Shown here: in pieces, positions 42,250 through 51,202 of the stretch | Layout of the letters: each line of letters begins with the position of its first letter | Numbering within the stretch: the stretch's first letter is position 1 | Assembly: GCA_001768325.1 (NCBI GenBank) | Contig: MENQ01000025.1 | Coordinates: forward strand, 79,519-143,518 | Length of the DNA stretch: 64,000 nt | DNA from: Bacteroidetes bacterium GWC2_46_850 | GTDB taxonomy: Bacteria; Bacteroidota; Bacteroidia; Bacteroidales; Dysgonomonadaceae | Direction of reading: 5' to 3' | Position numbers and translations under genes: made by a program | Notes under the pieces: generated by a model | Told to the model about the DNA's origin: nothing | The model's input: only the letters and a program-made list of their open reading frames with translations | The model's database searches: none

Positions 42250-43263
42250 ATGAGAACAAACAACGTTCATGCATCGTTTCTGACCTTCTTGATTACATTG
42301 CTTGTATCCTGCGGCCCCAGCAAAAAAGAATATACTTACCATCAGGACCAGGGAGAAATATTTACCACCGGGTATCACATCAAATACGCCTTCTCCAGGT
42401 CGCTGAAAGAGGAAATTGTAGCCGAATTTGACCGGTTTAATCTGTCACTGAATCCCTTCATGGACAACTCCATCATCTCAAAGATCAACCGCAATGAACC
42501 GGTCAAGCCGGACTCGTTGTTTATCAAAGTATTCCGGAAATCGATGGAGGTATCCCGTCGATCGGGTGGCAAATTTGATATCACCGCCTCCCCGTTGATC
42601 AACGCCTGGGGATTCGGATTTCAAAATATGGACAGCATCACCCCGGAAATTATCGACAGCCTGAAGATGTTTGTAGGATTTGATAAAATTTCGATGAATG
42701 AGGATGGAGAGATCATCAAAACCGATCCGCGGGTGACCCTGAACACATCAGCCATAGCCAAAGGCTACGCCTGTGATGTGATTGCCGATCTGCTGGAGCG
42801 GCATGGCATAGAAAATTACATGGTGGAAATCGGCGGTGAGATCACTGCCAGCGGGGTGAATGATAAAGGAGAGTGCTGGCGCATCGGTGTGGATAAACCC
42901 ATTGACGATCCCCTCGGTATGCAACATGAACTGCAAGTGATACTTTCACTCTGTAACAAGGCGATGGCAACCTCTGGCAACTACCGTAATTATTATGTAA
43001 AAGATGGTAAAAAGTATGCCCACACCATCGATCCGCACACCGGTTACCCATCTCAGCAGGATATCCTGGGAGCAACGGTGATTGCCGATGACTGCATGAC
43101 GGCCGATGCCTATGCGACAGCATTCATGGCCATGGGTATGCAACGGTCGAAAGAGGTTTCAAAAGAGCTCCCCGGCTTATACTACTATTTTATCTATGAG
43201 AAACCCGACAGCACCCTCGGCATTGAATATTCCGACAACTTTGAACAGTTTTTCACCCATTGA
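42250..43263 (+). CDS. apbE: FAD:protein FMN transferase, lipoprotein
   Basis: 'GGKFDITASPLINAWGFG', 'INTSAIAKGYACDVIADLLERHGIENYMVEIGGEI', 'YAHTIDPHTGYPS'. Confidence 0.93.
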   Translation: MRTNNVHASFLTFLITLLVSCGPSKKEYTYHQDQGEIFTTGYHIKYAFSRSLKEEIVAEFDRFNLSLNPFMDNSIISKINRNEPVKPDSLFIKVFRKSMEVSRRSGGKFDITASPLINAWGFGFQNMDSITPEIIDSLKMFVGFDKISMNEDGEIIKTDPRVTLNTSAIAKGYACDVIADLLERHGIENYMVEIGGEITASGVNDKGECWRIGVDKPIDDPLGMQHELQVILSLCNKAMATSGNYRNYYVKDGKKYAHTIDPHTGYPSQQDILGATVIADDCMTADAYATAFMAMGMQRSKEVSKELPGLYYYFIYEKPDSTLGIEYSDNFEQFFTH

Positions 43264-43320
43264 TCGTTGCACACTCAACCCGAATTGATTTATTTAATAC
43301 AACTTTTACTTTACAAGACT

Positions 43321-44331
43321 ATGCGAACGTTACATTTATGGTCATTTCTTTCTCTTTTATCTGTTTGCTCATTTTCATTATCCGCGCAGGACACCGACAG
43401 TGTGAACTACCCGAATTTCAAGGTCGACGGCACCTTGAAAAATAAGTTTGAGCGCGCCACCGACACCGGCATGTCGCGTTTCTCCGTGCGCAACTCGCGC
43501 GTGGGTGTTCGGGGTAATATCAACACCTATTCCTCTTACCGGGTACAGGTAGAACTAAGCAACGAAGGGAAATTCAGTGTCCTGGATCTGAGTGGTACCT
43601 TGAAACCCGTGGACGGACTCTCCCTGACATTGGGACAAACCAGCATCCCGCTGTTCAACTCCTACATCGTGAGCCCTTCTGAAATGATGTTTGCCAATCG
43701 CGCCTTTCTCGGAAAATATTTTTTGAGTACACGCGATCTGGGTGTACATGGAAAATATGCATTCGACGCCGGCATGATACCTGTTACAATTGAGGCAGGA
43801 CTGTTTAATGGCAACACCATCAATAATCCTGTGTGGAAGAATAGTCTGTCTTCCGGTGGTCGCCTGGAGTTGGGAAGCATGAAAGGTCTTCGCTTTACGG
43901 CCAAAGTATATGATTACCCCAATAACGACACGACGCACTTTGTTCTTTATGGGGCAGACCTGCGTTACAAGGCTGAAAACTGGAGGGTGGAGGCAGAAAT
44001 TATGAAGAAAAAGAGCAAGACAATTCATCACAATGATATGCTCTCCTGGTATTTGCAGTATGCCCTTGACGTACCCATTCAGAGCAGGATGTTTGAATTT
44101 ATCAGGCCCGCCGTTCGCTGGGACGCCATTGATGAACGGAAGGATGAAGCTGGTTTCGATGTCAACCGTCTTACAGCTGGAATTGGTTTCGGGTTCAACC
44201 AAAAGCAATTTTCTTCCATCCTCCGGTTCGATTATGAATGGTACTTTGTAGATCATGAAATGCAGATTTTTTCAGCAAATGAGGAGATGGATGCTGATAA
44301 ATTTACCGTAGAACTACTATTTACATTTTAA
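43321..44331 (+). CDS. Porin (phosphate-selective porin O/P-like)
   Basis: Signal peptide 'MRTLHLWSFLSLLSVCSFSLSAQ'; 'RFSVRNSRVGVRGNINTYSSYRVQVEL…LTLGQTSIPLF'; C-terminal aromatic strand 'FTVELLFTF'. Confidence 0.8.
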   Translation: MRTLHLWSFLSLLSVCSFSLSAQDTDSVNYPNFKVDGTLKNKFERATDTGMSRFSVRNSRVGVRGNINTYSSYRVQVELSNEGKFSVLDLSGTLKPVDGLSLTLGQTSIPLFNSYIVSPSEMMFANRAFLGKYFLSTRDLGVHGKYAFDAGMIPVTIEAGLFNGNTINNPVWKNSLSSGGRLELGSMKGLRFTAKVYDYPNNDTTHFVLYGADLRYKAENWRVEAEIMKKKSKTIHHNDMLSWYLQYALDVPIQSRMFEFIRPAVRWDAIDERKDEAGFDVNRLTAGIGFGFNQKQFSSILRFDYEWYFVDHEMQIFSANEEMDADKFTVELLFTF

Positions 44332-44348
44332 TAACGATAGAGAAAATC

Positions 44349-45734
44349 ATGAAAAAGATGCTGCTACACATGCTATTCCTCATGTTGATCGTGACAGGAA
44401 TGGAATCGTGCTCGGACAATCAATCGCCCCGTTCTCTCTTTCAGGGAAAAGACAGTGACCAATGGACAAGCCGGGGCAATGTAACCCTCGATAATCAGCT
44501 TCTCGTGCTGAACGATGAAGCATCCATCACCCTAAAAAAAGGAAACTTTGAAAATTTTGAACTCAATGTCACCGCCCGCACTGTCGACAAGGGAAAAGGA
44601 TCCATAGCCTTCCATACCGATCAGGAAGGAGCGAAAGGTTATCAGGTATCAATCAATAACGACAACGAAAGTCCAGTATGGTGGACAAAAACCGGAAGTC
44701 TGCTGGCAGTCCGCAATCTTACCAAATCTATTGTAAAAACCAATGAATGGTTCGACCTGCAAATCCGTGTTAACGGAAAAAAAATCACGGTATTCCTGAA
44801 CGGATTTCCGGTGGTGGAGTATACGGAACCCGCACAACCCTACCGCACGGCTCATAATGCAGCACAGTTGCTTTCTGCCGGCACCTTTGTGATACGAAGT
44901 AGCGAAGGCACCATCGAAATAAAATCGATCTCTGTGACTCCCTTGAACGACAACGATGAGATTACAAAACAGTTGGAAGCAGCCATAGACGAGACAACAG
45001 ATCCGGTCATCAGACTGCATCAGGAAAATTTTCCGGTACTCGATTACCACGTTCACCTCAAAGGAATAACAGCCGATCAGGTAGCAACCCGCTCGAGGCA
45101 ACTGGGTATAAACTACGCACTTGCTCCTAATTGTGGTATAGGTTTCCCCATTACCAATGATGCAGAAGTGCTGGAATACCTGGACGCAATGAAGGGACAG
45201 CCGTTTATCCAGGCAATGCAGGGCGAAGGCAGGGAATGGCCCTCAACTTTTTCAAAAGAGGTACGTGACCGGTTCGATTATGTTTTTACCGATGCAATGA
45301 CATTTACCGATACCAAAGGACGCCGTACAAGGCTCTGGATTCCCAAGGAAGTGTTTGTAGAAGACGAGCAGGCCTACATGGATCTGATTGTACAAAAGAT
45401 CGTGGATGTGATGCAGGAGCCAATGGATGTGTATGTGAACCCCACCTTTCTGCCGGAGGTGATGAGTGACCGTTATGATTCATTCTGGACGGAAGCACGC
45501 ATGGATAAGGTGATTGCAGCCATGGTATCGACAGGAAAAGTACTGGAGATCAACAACAGGTATAAGATCCCCAATCAGGCCTTTATTCAAAAAGCGAAAG
45601 ATGCGGGATTAAAATTCACTTTCGGCACAAACAATGCCGATGGAGATTTTGGTAAGCTGGAATACTGCATTAAAATGAAAGAGCTTTGTGGTCTCACCGC
45701 AGCAGACATGTATAAACCAATTATCAAAGATTAG
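44349..45734 (+). CDS. DUF1080/laminin-G-like domain fused to PHP/amidohydrolase-like metal hydrolase
   Basis: 'LFQGKDSDQWTSRGNVTLDNQLLVL…KGSIAFHTDQEGAKGYQVSIN…VNGKKITVFLNGFPVVEY' then 'FPVLDYHVHLKGITADQVATRSRQLGINYALAPN'. Confidence 0.7.
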   Translation: MKKMLLHMLFLMLIVTGMESCSDNQSPRSLFQGKDSDQWTSRGNVTLDNQLLVLNDEASITLKKGNFENFELNVTARTVDKGKGSIAFHTDQEGAKGYQVSINNDNESPVWWTKTGSLLAVRNLTKSIVKTNEWFDLQIRVNGKKITVFLNGFPVVEYTEPAQPYRTAHNAAQLLSAGTFVIRSSEGTIEIKSISVTPLNDNDEITKQLEAAIDETTDPVIRLHQENFPVLDYHVHLKGITADQVATRSRQLGINYALAPNCGIGFPITNDAEVLEYLDAMKGQPFIQAMQGEGREWPSTFSKEVRDRFDYVFTDAMTFTDTKGRRTRLWIPKEVFVEDEQAYMDLIVQKIVDVMQEPMDVYVNPTFLPEVMSDRYDSFWTEARMDKVIAAMVSTGKVLEINNRYKIPNQAFIQKAKDAGLKFTFGTNNADGDFGKLEYCIKMKELCGLTAADMYKPIIKD

Positions 45735-45779
45735 ATCTGATGTGTACAAATTGGCTGCTCGGGTAGTACCAAAGAAAAA

Positions 45780-45810
45780 GCCATCTCAACATGAGATGGC
45801 CTTTTCTTTT
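45780..45810. terminator. Terminator between DUF1080-hydrolase gene and rpsP
   Basis: GCCATCTCA-aca-TGAGATGGC with CTTTTCTTTT. Confidence 0.85.
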
Positions 45811-45829
45811 AGTAGTATGTTGTCATTTT

Positions 45830-46489
45830 CTATTCAGCATCTTCCTTCTTTACATCCTCAGCAGGTGCTTCTTCAACGGGTGTTTCAGCCTTTACTTCTT
45901 CTGCGGGTGTTTCTTCAACCGGAGCCTCGGCTTTTTCTGCCGCTACAGGTGCTTCTTCAACAGTTACTTCTTCTACAGGAGCCTCAACAGCTTCTTCCAC
46001 TTCAGCAGCGGGAGCATTGGCAGCCTGTTCTTCGGCCTTCTTCTTAGCCAAAGCCTCTGCACGAGTTTTGTTTACCTCCTTTTCAGCATCCAGTCTTGCT
46101 TTCTCTTCAGCGCGTTGCTTTTCAGCATCTTTGCTCTTGAGCGATTGTGTGGCCTGTTGTTTGTTGTTTTTCCAGGCTTCAAATCTTTTTTCAGCTTCCG
46201 CTTCGTCGAAAGCGCCTTTTGTGACACCGCCAAGCAGGTGCTTCTTCATCAGGACCCCTTCGTCCGATAAAATATTGCGAACGGTGTCTGAGGGCTGCGC
46301 CCCCGTTTGCAGCCAATACAAAGCTCTGTCGAAATCTAAAGTGATCGTAGCAGGATTCGTGTTCGGGTTGTATGAACCAATCCTTTCAATATACTTTCCA
46401 TCTCGTGGAGCTCTGCTATCTGCAACAATGATCTGGTAGAAAGGATAATTTTTGCGTCCCCTTCTTTGTAAACGTAATTTTGTTGCCAT
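45830..46489 (-). CDS. rpsP: 30S ribosomal protein S16 with long Ala/Glu-rich C-terminal extension
   Basis: '[42 protein letters not shown]' followed by ~100-aa charged tail. Confidence 0.95.
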   Translation of the reverse strand: MATKLRLQRRGRKNYPFYQIIVADSRAPRDGKYIERIGSYNPNTNPATITLDFDRALYWLQTGAQPSDTVRNILSDEGVLMKKHLLGGVTKGAFDEAEAEKRFEAWKNNKQQATQSLKSKDAEKQRAEEKARLDAEKEVNKTRAEALAKKKAEEQAANAPAAEVEEAVEAPVEEVTVEEAPVAAEKAEAPVEETPAEEVKAETPVEEAPAEDVKKEDAE

Positions 46490-46529
46490 TTAGTAGTTCT
46501 TTTAATGAGTAATTTTGTATTTGCGGATG

Positions 46530-46560
46530 CAAAGGTACCATTTTTTCCCTGTCTCACAAA
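46530..46560 (-). promoter_or_regulatory. Promoter for rpsP
   Basis: Minus strand TTTG (46560-46557) - 19 bp - TACCTTTG (46537-46530). Confidence 0.75.
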
Positions 46561-46705
46561 TTAAACGACATAAAATTTTTCATTATAAAAACACAAACAA
46601 TGGCGGATTTTTTCATATATTAGTAAAATTTTCAGAAGTTGTTCCCGACAAGCAGGGTGTGTAGCAAACGGATTTTCATAACCATCTCTTAACTAATATT
46701 ATACA

Positions 46706-47434
46706 ATGAGTATTCAATTGTATCTTTTTTTTGCCATCGGAGCATTCTGGTCATCATTTGTACTGTCCTTACTATTTCTTTTCACTACTGTCTCCAAGAT
46801 CCAACAACTGGAAAACTACAAATCAGCAAAACGAATGATGGCTTTTGCCTATTTACTGTTTTGTATCATTAGCCTCTATGAGATAATCATTAGACTAAGA
46901 GGAATAAATTTGCCCACCTTTAGAACATCTATTCTTATTTTTGCAACCTTCCAGCTTTATCTGTTTGCGCACGTCAACACCTCACTGATCGACTTACGGT
47001 ATCTTTCAACCAAAAAGTTACTCTATCATTTAATACCGGTAGCAATTTTATCGCTTTTGAATCTGGGATCTTACGGGGGACATTGGAAGGGCAATTACTC
47101 CAATATATTGTATTATAGCTTATTATTATTTTATACCATTTCTATTATATTTACTGTCATCATTTTTTTCAAGCATTATTGGAGTTACAAAAAGAAATTT
47201 AATAATTATTTTTCCGGAAATAATAGGGATCATTTACGGTGGGTTTATCATGCCAATATTTGCATATTAATGGCAAGCATTGCTGTGATTCTGTTTTGTA
47301 TATTTTCTGAAGAAGTAAACGTCATATTCCCTTCATTGGCCATTCCATTTTATACGTTTTATGCCATTCATTTTTTTAAATTATTCAAACATTTTCAAAT
47401 ACGTACAACCCATCGTCGCGGAAGCAACAAATAA
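46706..47434 (+). CDS. Membrane-sensor part of a 7TM-AraC family regulator (5' part, frame broken at T7)
   Basis: Multiple TM segments; coherent up to 'FYTFYAIHF', then junk tail 'KLFKHFQIRTTHRRGSNK'. Confidence 0.7.
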   Translation: MSIQLYLFFAIGAFWSSFVLSLLFLFTTVSKIQQLENYKSAKRMMAFAYLLFCIISLYEIIIRLRGINLPTFRTSILIFATFQLYLFAHVNTSLIDLRYLSTKKLLYHLIPVAILSLLNLGSYGGHWKGNYSNILYYSLLLFYTISIIFTVIIFFKHYWSYKKKFNNYFSGNNRDHLRWVYHANICILMASIAVILFCIFSEEVNVIFPSLAIPFYTFYAIHFFKLFKHFQIRTTHRRGSNK

Positions 47435-47783
47435 AAGTATAAGAGCCTCATCAATAACATTTTCACAAATAGAAAAATCCATCGGAGAATGGGAAAAAAA
47501 GAAGTTATATTTGAACCCCGACCTGACCATTGCGATTGTTGCATCGCAGATATCCACAAACAGGACGTATCTTTCCAGCTATCTGAATACATACCGACAA
47601 ATGACTTTCAATGAATGGATAAACAGACTACGCATTGAAGAAGCAAAAAATATCATCACAGCCAACAAACATGTAACATTGGATGATATTTGTGAAGAAA
47701 TAGGTTATGCTGACAAAAGTTATTTCAGCAAGTGTTTTCAACGATATACCGGAATGACCGTGAAGCAATGGAAGAGTATATGA
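47361..47783 (+). CDS. AraC-type HTH part of the same regulator (3' part)
   Basis: 'DLTIAIVASQISTNRTYLSSYLNTYRQMTFNEWINRLRIEEAKNII…ICEEIGYADKSYFSKCFQRYTGMTVKQWK'. Confidence 0.85.
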   Translation: MPFIFLNYSNIFKYVQPIVAEATNKSIRASSITFSQIEKSIGEWEKKKLYLNPDLTIAIVASQISTNRTYLSSYLNTYRQMTFNEWINRLRIEEAKNIITANKHVTLDDICEEIGYADKSYFSKCFQRYTGMTVKQWKSI

Positions 47784-47809
47784 TTATAAGTTAAATTATT
47801 ATTTTGTGG

Positions 47810-47840
47810 TAAAATCAACCATAAGAATTTGTTGATTTTA
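47810..47840 (+). terminator. Candidate hairpin/terminator after AraC-type regulator
   Basis: TAAAATCAAC-N11-GTTGATTTTA, followed by T-rich CTATTTTATTTTTATAC. Confidence 0.45.
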
Positions 47841-48031
47841 CTACCCACTATTTTATTTTTATACTATTTTTACAAATATATTTATTAAAAATATCTGACA
47901 TTAATTGCCAAAATCCGCTGTTAATCAGATGTAGCAGAAATGGCACCAATGTCCATTTTTAATAAGCCAAAGTCTTTTTTTCGTTAATCTTTACTACTGA
48001 ATATGTAACCAAAACCAAAATGTAGTAATTT

Positions 48032-49873
48032 ATGCGAATAAAGAAGCGGATATATTTTATAGACTACTTGAAATATCTGTTTTTTGCAGCAAGTCTCATT
48101 ATGATGGCGTGTCACCCGCATCATCCGAAGAAAGTATTGCAATCGCCCTTCCATCCGGAAAATTATTATGCTACCATTGACTCACTCGTAAAAAGTATTT
48201 CAGCAGATACGGTTGCTCTCGCGAATTATCTGGCACTGTCGGTTTCAACGGGTGATAAATATGCTGAAATGTGCGTTTATGACAAACTCGGCAGTTATTT
48301 CTTACGTACTTATTTATATCATAGAGCCATCGGGTATCATAAAGCTTATTTGGAAACGGCAGAATCATTAGGAAATATACTTTACCAAATCAGGGCATTG
48401 AATTGTCTGGCTTATGACTTCTCACAAATCAGAGCATATGACATCACTGCCGAGTACTTTTTCAAGGCGTTGGCACGAACAAATAAATGCGAAATCGAGA
48501 CACAAATAGAGTTAGAAAGAGAAAAAGTTAAAACACTGAATGGAATTGGAGAGATTTATTTATCTATAAACCAACCCAATGAGGCTAATATTTTTTTCCA
48601 GGATGCATTACAACTGGCGGTGGACGTTCGTAATCCTGAAGATATGGCCCAAACCCTGAAAAATATGGGAACAGTCTATGAATTGAATAAGCAGTATGAC
48701 TCAGCACATGCTTTATATCAGAAATCTTTGGAATATCATATTAAATCAAATTCAGTTTCAGGCTTAAACAATTGCTTTTGGCATATCGGCAATTTGTATA
48801 TGATTGAAGGTGATTATGAGAATGCTTTGGTATATCTTGAAAGTGCTCACGTTTCTCTTTTGCATACTTCAGATCGACTGAATAGGTTAAATGTAACAAT
48901 CTCACTGGGAGAGGTAAACATAAAAAAAGGGAACTATGCTCAAGCTGAAGTTTATTTACAAAATGCCCTCCGGGTTTCGAGTGATTTTTCCTTGTCCGAT
49001 TATTCGGAAAAAATCTATTTCCATTTATCCGACCTACACATGATGGAGGGGAAGCATGCATTGGCATTAAAAGAAAGGTCGCTCGGTGATGCATATGCAG
49101 TGATTTTCAATAACGAAATGAATTTGAGCAGAATCACAATGCACAGATTAAATTATGAAAAAGAAATGAAGGTAGATGAAATGAACATGCTGACCAGACA
49201 ATATCAAATAAAAGAAGAAAAAACACGAAAAGCACTTACTATCACGGTCATTTTTATCCTTATTCTTATTTTAGTTATTTATATCCTTATCCAGTACTTC
49301 GGACTCAAAAAGGGAAAAAACCAAAAAAACTTACAATTGGAGAAAACGAAATTCGAATTTTACACAAAAATTTCTCAGGAATTCATTATTCCTGTCAGTA
49401 TTCTTATCGGATTGTCGGAAAGATTGAAAAAAAATCTGCAGGATAACAACGCGGATCACGCGATTGAAATGGAGATGATATCCCGCCAGTCAGAGACTAT
49501 CTTCTCACTGATTAATGAAATGACCACCTTGAATAATTTACAGCAGAACAAGAAAGTGATCAATGCCAATATTATTTCTTATCTCAGAAATCTATATGAA
49601 TGTTTTGTTCCCATGGTAGAAACAAAACAAATTGATTATATTTTCAGTAGTAACGTGTCTGAAATCTATCTGGATTACATACCGGAATATATACGCGTGA
49701 TTATGCACAACTTATTAAATCATGCCGTCACATATTGCAAGGAATACACCAACATCACAGTCTCGATACATTGTGACAGGAAAAAAAACGTTACGCCATT
49801 GAAGTTATATACAACGGAACTAGCATCAATCAGGAAGGTCTTCTACATGTTTTTGATTTCGACTTTCTTATAA
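48032..49873 (+). CDS. TPR sensor with degenerate histidine-kinase domain (5' part of hybrid two-component regulator, frame broken at A8)
   Basis: TPR repeats, TM 'ALTITVIFILILILVIYILIQYFG', 'KFEFYTKISQEFIIPVSILIGLSERL' (H-box with Q); C-terminus after 'DRKKN' out of frame. Confidence 0.8.
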   Translation: MRIKKRIYFIDYLKYLFFAASLIMMACHPHHPKKVLQSPFHPENYYATIDSLVKSISADTVALANYLALSVSTGDKYAEMCVYDKLGSYFLRTYLYHRAIGYHKAYLETAESLGNILYQIRALNCLAYDFSQIRAYDITAEYFFKALARTNKCEIETQIELEREKVKTLNGIGEIYLSINQPNEANIFFQDALQLAVDVRNPEDMAQTLKNMGTVYELNKQYDSAHALYQKSLEYHIKSNSVSGLNNCFWHIGNLYMIEGDYENALVYLESAHVSLLHTSDRLNRLNVTISLGEVNIKKGNYAQAEVYLQNALRVSSDFSLSDYSEKIYFHLSDLHMMEGKHALALKERSLGDAYAVIFNNEMNLSRITMHRLNYEKEMKVDEMNMLTRQYQIKEEKTRKALTITVIFILILILVIYILIQYFGLKKGKNQKNLQLEKTKFEFYTKISQEFIIPVSILIGLSERLKKNLQDNNADHAIEMEMISRQSETIFSLINEMTTLNNLQQNKKVINANIISYLRNLYECFVPMVETKQIDYIFSSNVSEIYLDYIPEYIRVIMHNLLNHAVTYCKEYTNITVSIHCDRKKNVTPLKLYTTELASIRKVFYMFLISTFL

Positions 49874-49905
49874 AAAACAAAAAGTCGATTGAAAACGACT
49901 CGGAG

Positions 49906-50919
49906 GTGGGACTCATCATCACCAAACAACTAATAGAAAAAATGAACGGAACAATTGTTGTCAACAGTGATGGAATGAACAATACGGTTTTTACCGTGAG
50001 CCTCCCAATACGCCATGATAGCCATCCAGAAAGCCAGGAACCCATTTCAATAAGTAAACAAATAACCGGAAACCATTCACTTATCTCCAATAATTATCAA
50101 ATTGAAAACAGTGAAAAACCGGTTGTCCTGATTGTCGAAAAAAACAGAGACTTGTGTTGTTATCTCATCTCAATACTGAAAGACAAATATGCTCTTTTGA
50201 CGGAAATAAACGGCGAAAATGCGATTAAAACTGCCCAGGAAAAAATTCCTGACGTAATTATTTCTGACGTTACACTGCCCCTCCTGGATGGTTTTCAACT
50301 TTGTGAGAAATTAAAAAGCTCACTGGCAACAAATCACATACCAATCATTCTGCTTACATTGATGCATTCTAAAGAAGATCGGATCAAAGGAATTAAAAAT
50401 GGAGCTGATGCCTTTCTATCAAAACCAGTGTATGAAGAGGAGGTATTGGCTTTGATGGATCAGTTGCTCTCCACAAGAAAACAACTAAGAGAGAAATACA
50501 ATCCATTTATACGCACGAGTACCCATCGCGAAGAAAAAGACATCGATGGAAACAGTGCAAATATGGAATTCTTACAACGTGTTACAAATCTTATCTACAA
50601 AGAACTAACCAATACAGAAAACATCATTGAAAAGATATCCTCGGAGATTTGTCTCAGTTCTTCACAATTAAACCGAAAAATGAAAGCGATATCCGGTCTG
50701 ACCACGACAAATTATATTTTAAAAACAAGGCTGAATCAAGCGCAGAAACTTCTTATCCATACACATAAGCCTATCGGTGATATTGCAATGGAAAGTGGCT
50801 TTAATGACTTCGCCTATTTCTCACGCTCATTCAAGAAAGAGTTTGGAATGACTCCCACTACTTTCCAACGTATTCCCACTCGCAACAAATTAACAGACAC
50901 ATCTCAAAAATTTAATTGA
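49906..50919 (+). CDS. Rest of HATPase, receiver and AraC HTH (3' part of hybrid two-component regulator)
   Basis: 'GLIITKQLIEKMNGTIVV', receiver 'PDVIISDVTLPLLDGFQLCEKLK…LSKP', AraC 'IGDIAMESGFNDFAYFSRSFKKEFGMTPTTFQR'. Confidence 0.85.
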   Translation: MGLIITKQLIEKMNGTIVVNSDGMNNTVFTVSLPIRHDSHPESQEPISISKQITGNHSLISNNYQIENSEKPVVLIVEKNRDLCCYLISILKDKYALLTEINGENAIKTAQEKIPDVIISDVTLPLLDGFQLCEKLKSSLATNHIPIILLTLMHSKEDRIKGIKNGADAFLSKPVYEEEVLALMDQLLSTRKQLREKYNPFIRTSTHREEKDIDGNSANMEFLQRVTNLIYKELTNTENIIEKISSEICLSSSQLNRKMKAISGLTTTNYILKTRLNQAQKLLIHTHKPIGDIAMESGFNDFAYFSRSFKKEFGMTPTTFQRIPTRNKLTDTSQKFN

Positions 50920-50975
50920 AGTCCCTTTTCGTGAAACCACATTTTATTAGAAAAACGACAATTCACGTCCTTACC

Positions 50976-51031
50976 AGGTTATTTATTTTTAATATTATTG
51001 TCCTTTTTATCAAATTAAAGGTTATTTATTT
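50976..51031 (+). promoter_or_regulatory. Direct repeat AGGTTATTTATTT upstream of pilus operon
   Basis: Identical 13-mers at 50976-50988 and 51019-51031, 43 bp apart. Confidence 0.45.
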
Positions 51032-51202
51032 ATAAAATAATTTGACTAAATAATAGGTTCATAATCAATAAATACGACCTTCACCTTGCTTATTAAATTA
51101 TAATTTAACCTTAGTTAAAGCCGTTTGAATGCAAAAAGTCGCATTTTCAGAACAAACCATGTGCGCTGCATCGTCCTAATTTTACAACAAAAAAAATATA
51201 CT

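Noticed and set aside
45688-46270. Plus-strand Leu/Phe-rich ORFs opposite the rpsP tail
   Set aside because: Antisense of the low-complexity Glu/Ala-rich S16 tail.
49789-49830. Stimulatory stem-loop or pseudoknot for the A8 frameshift
   Set aside because: Only a very short GTT…AAC pairing seen by eye; cannot be supported without folding software.
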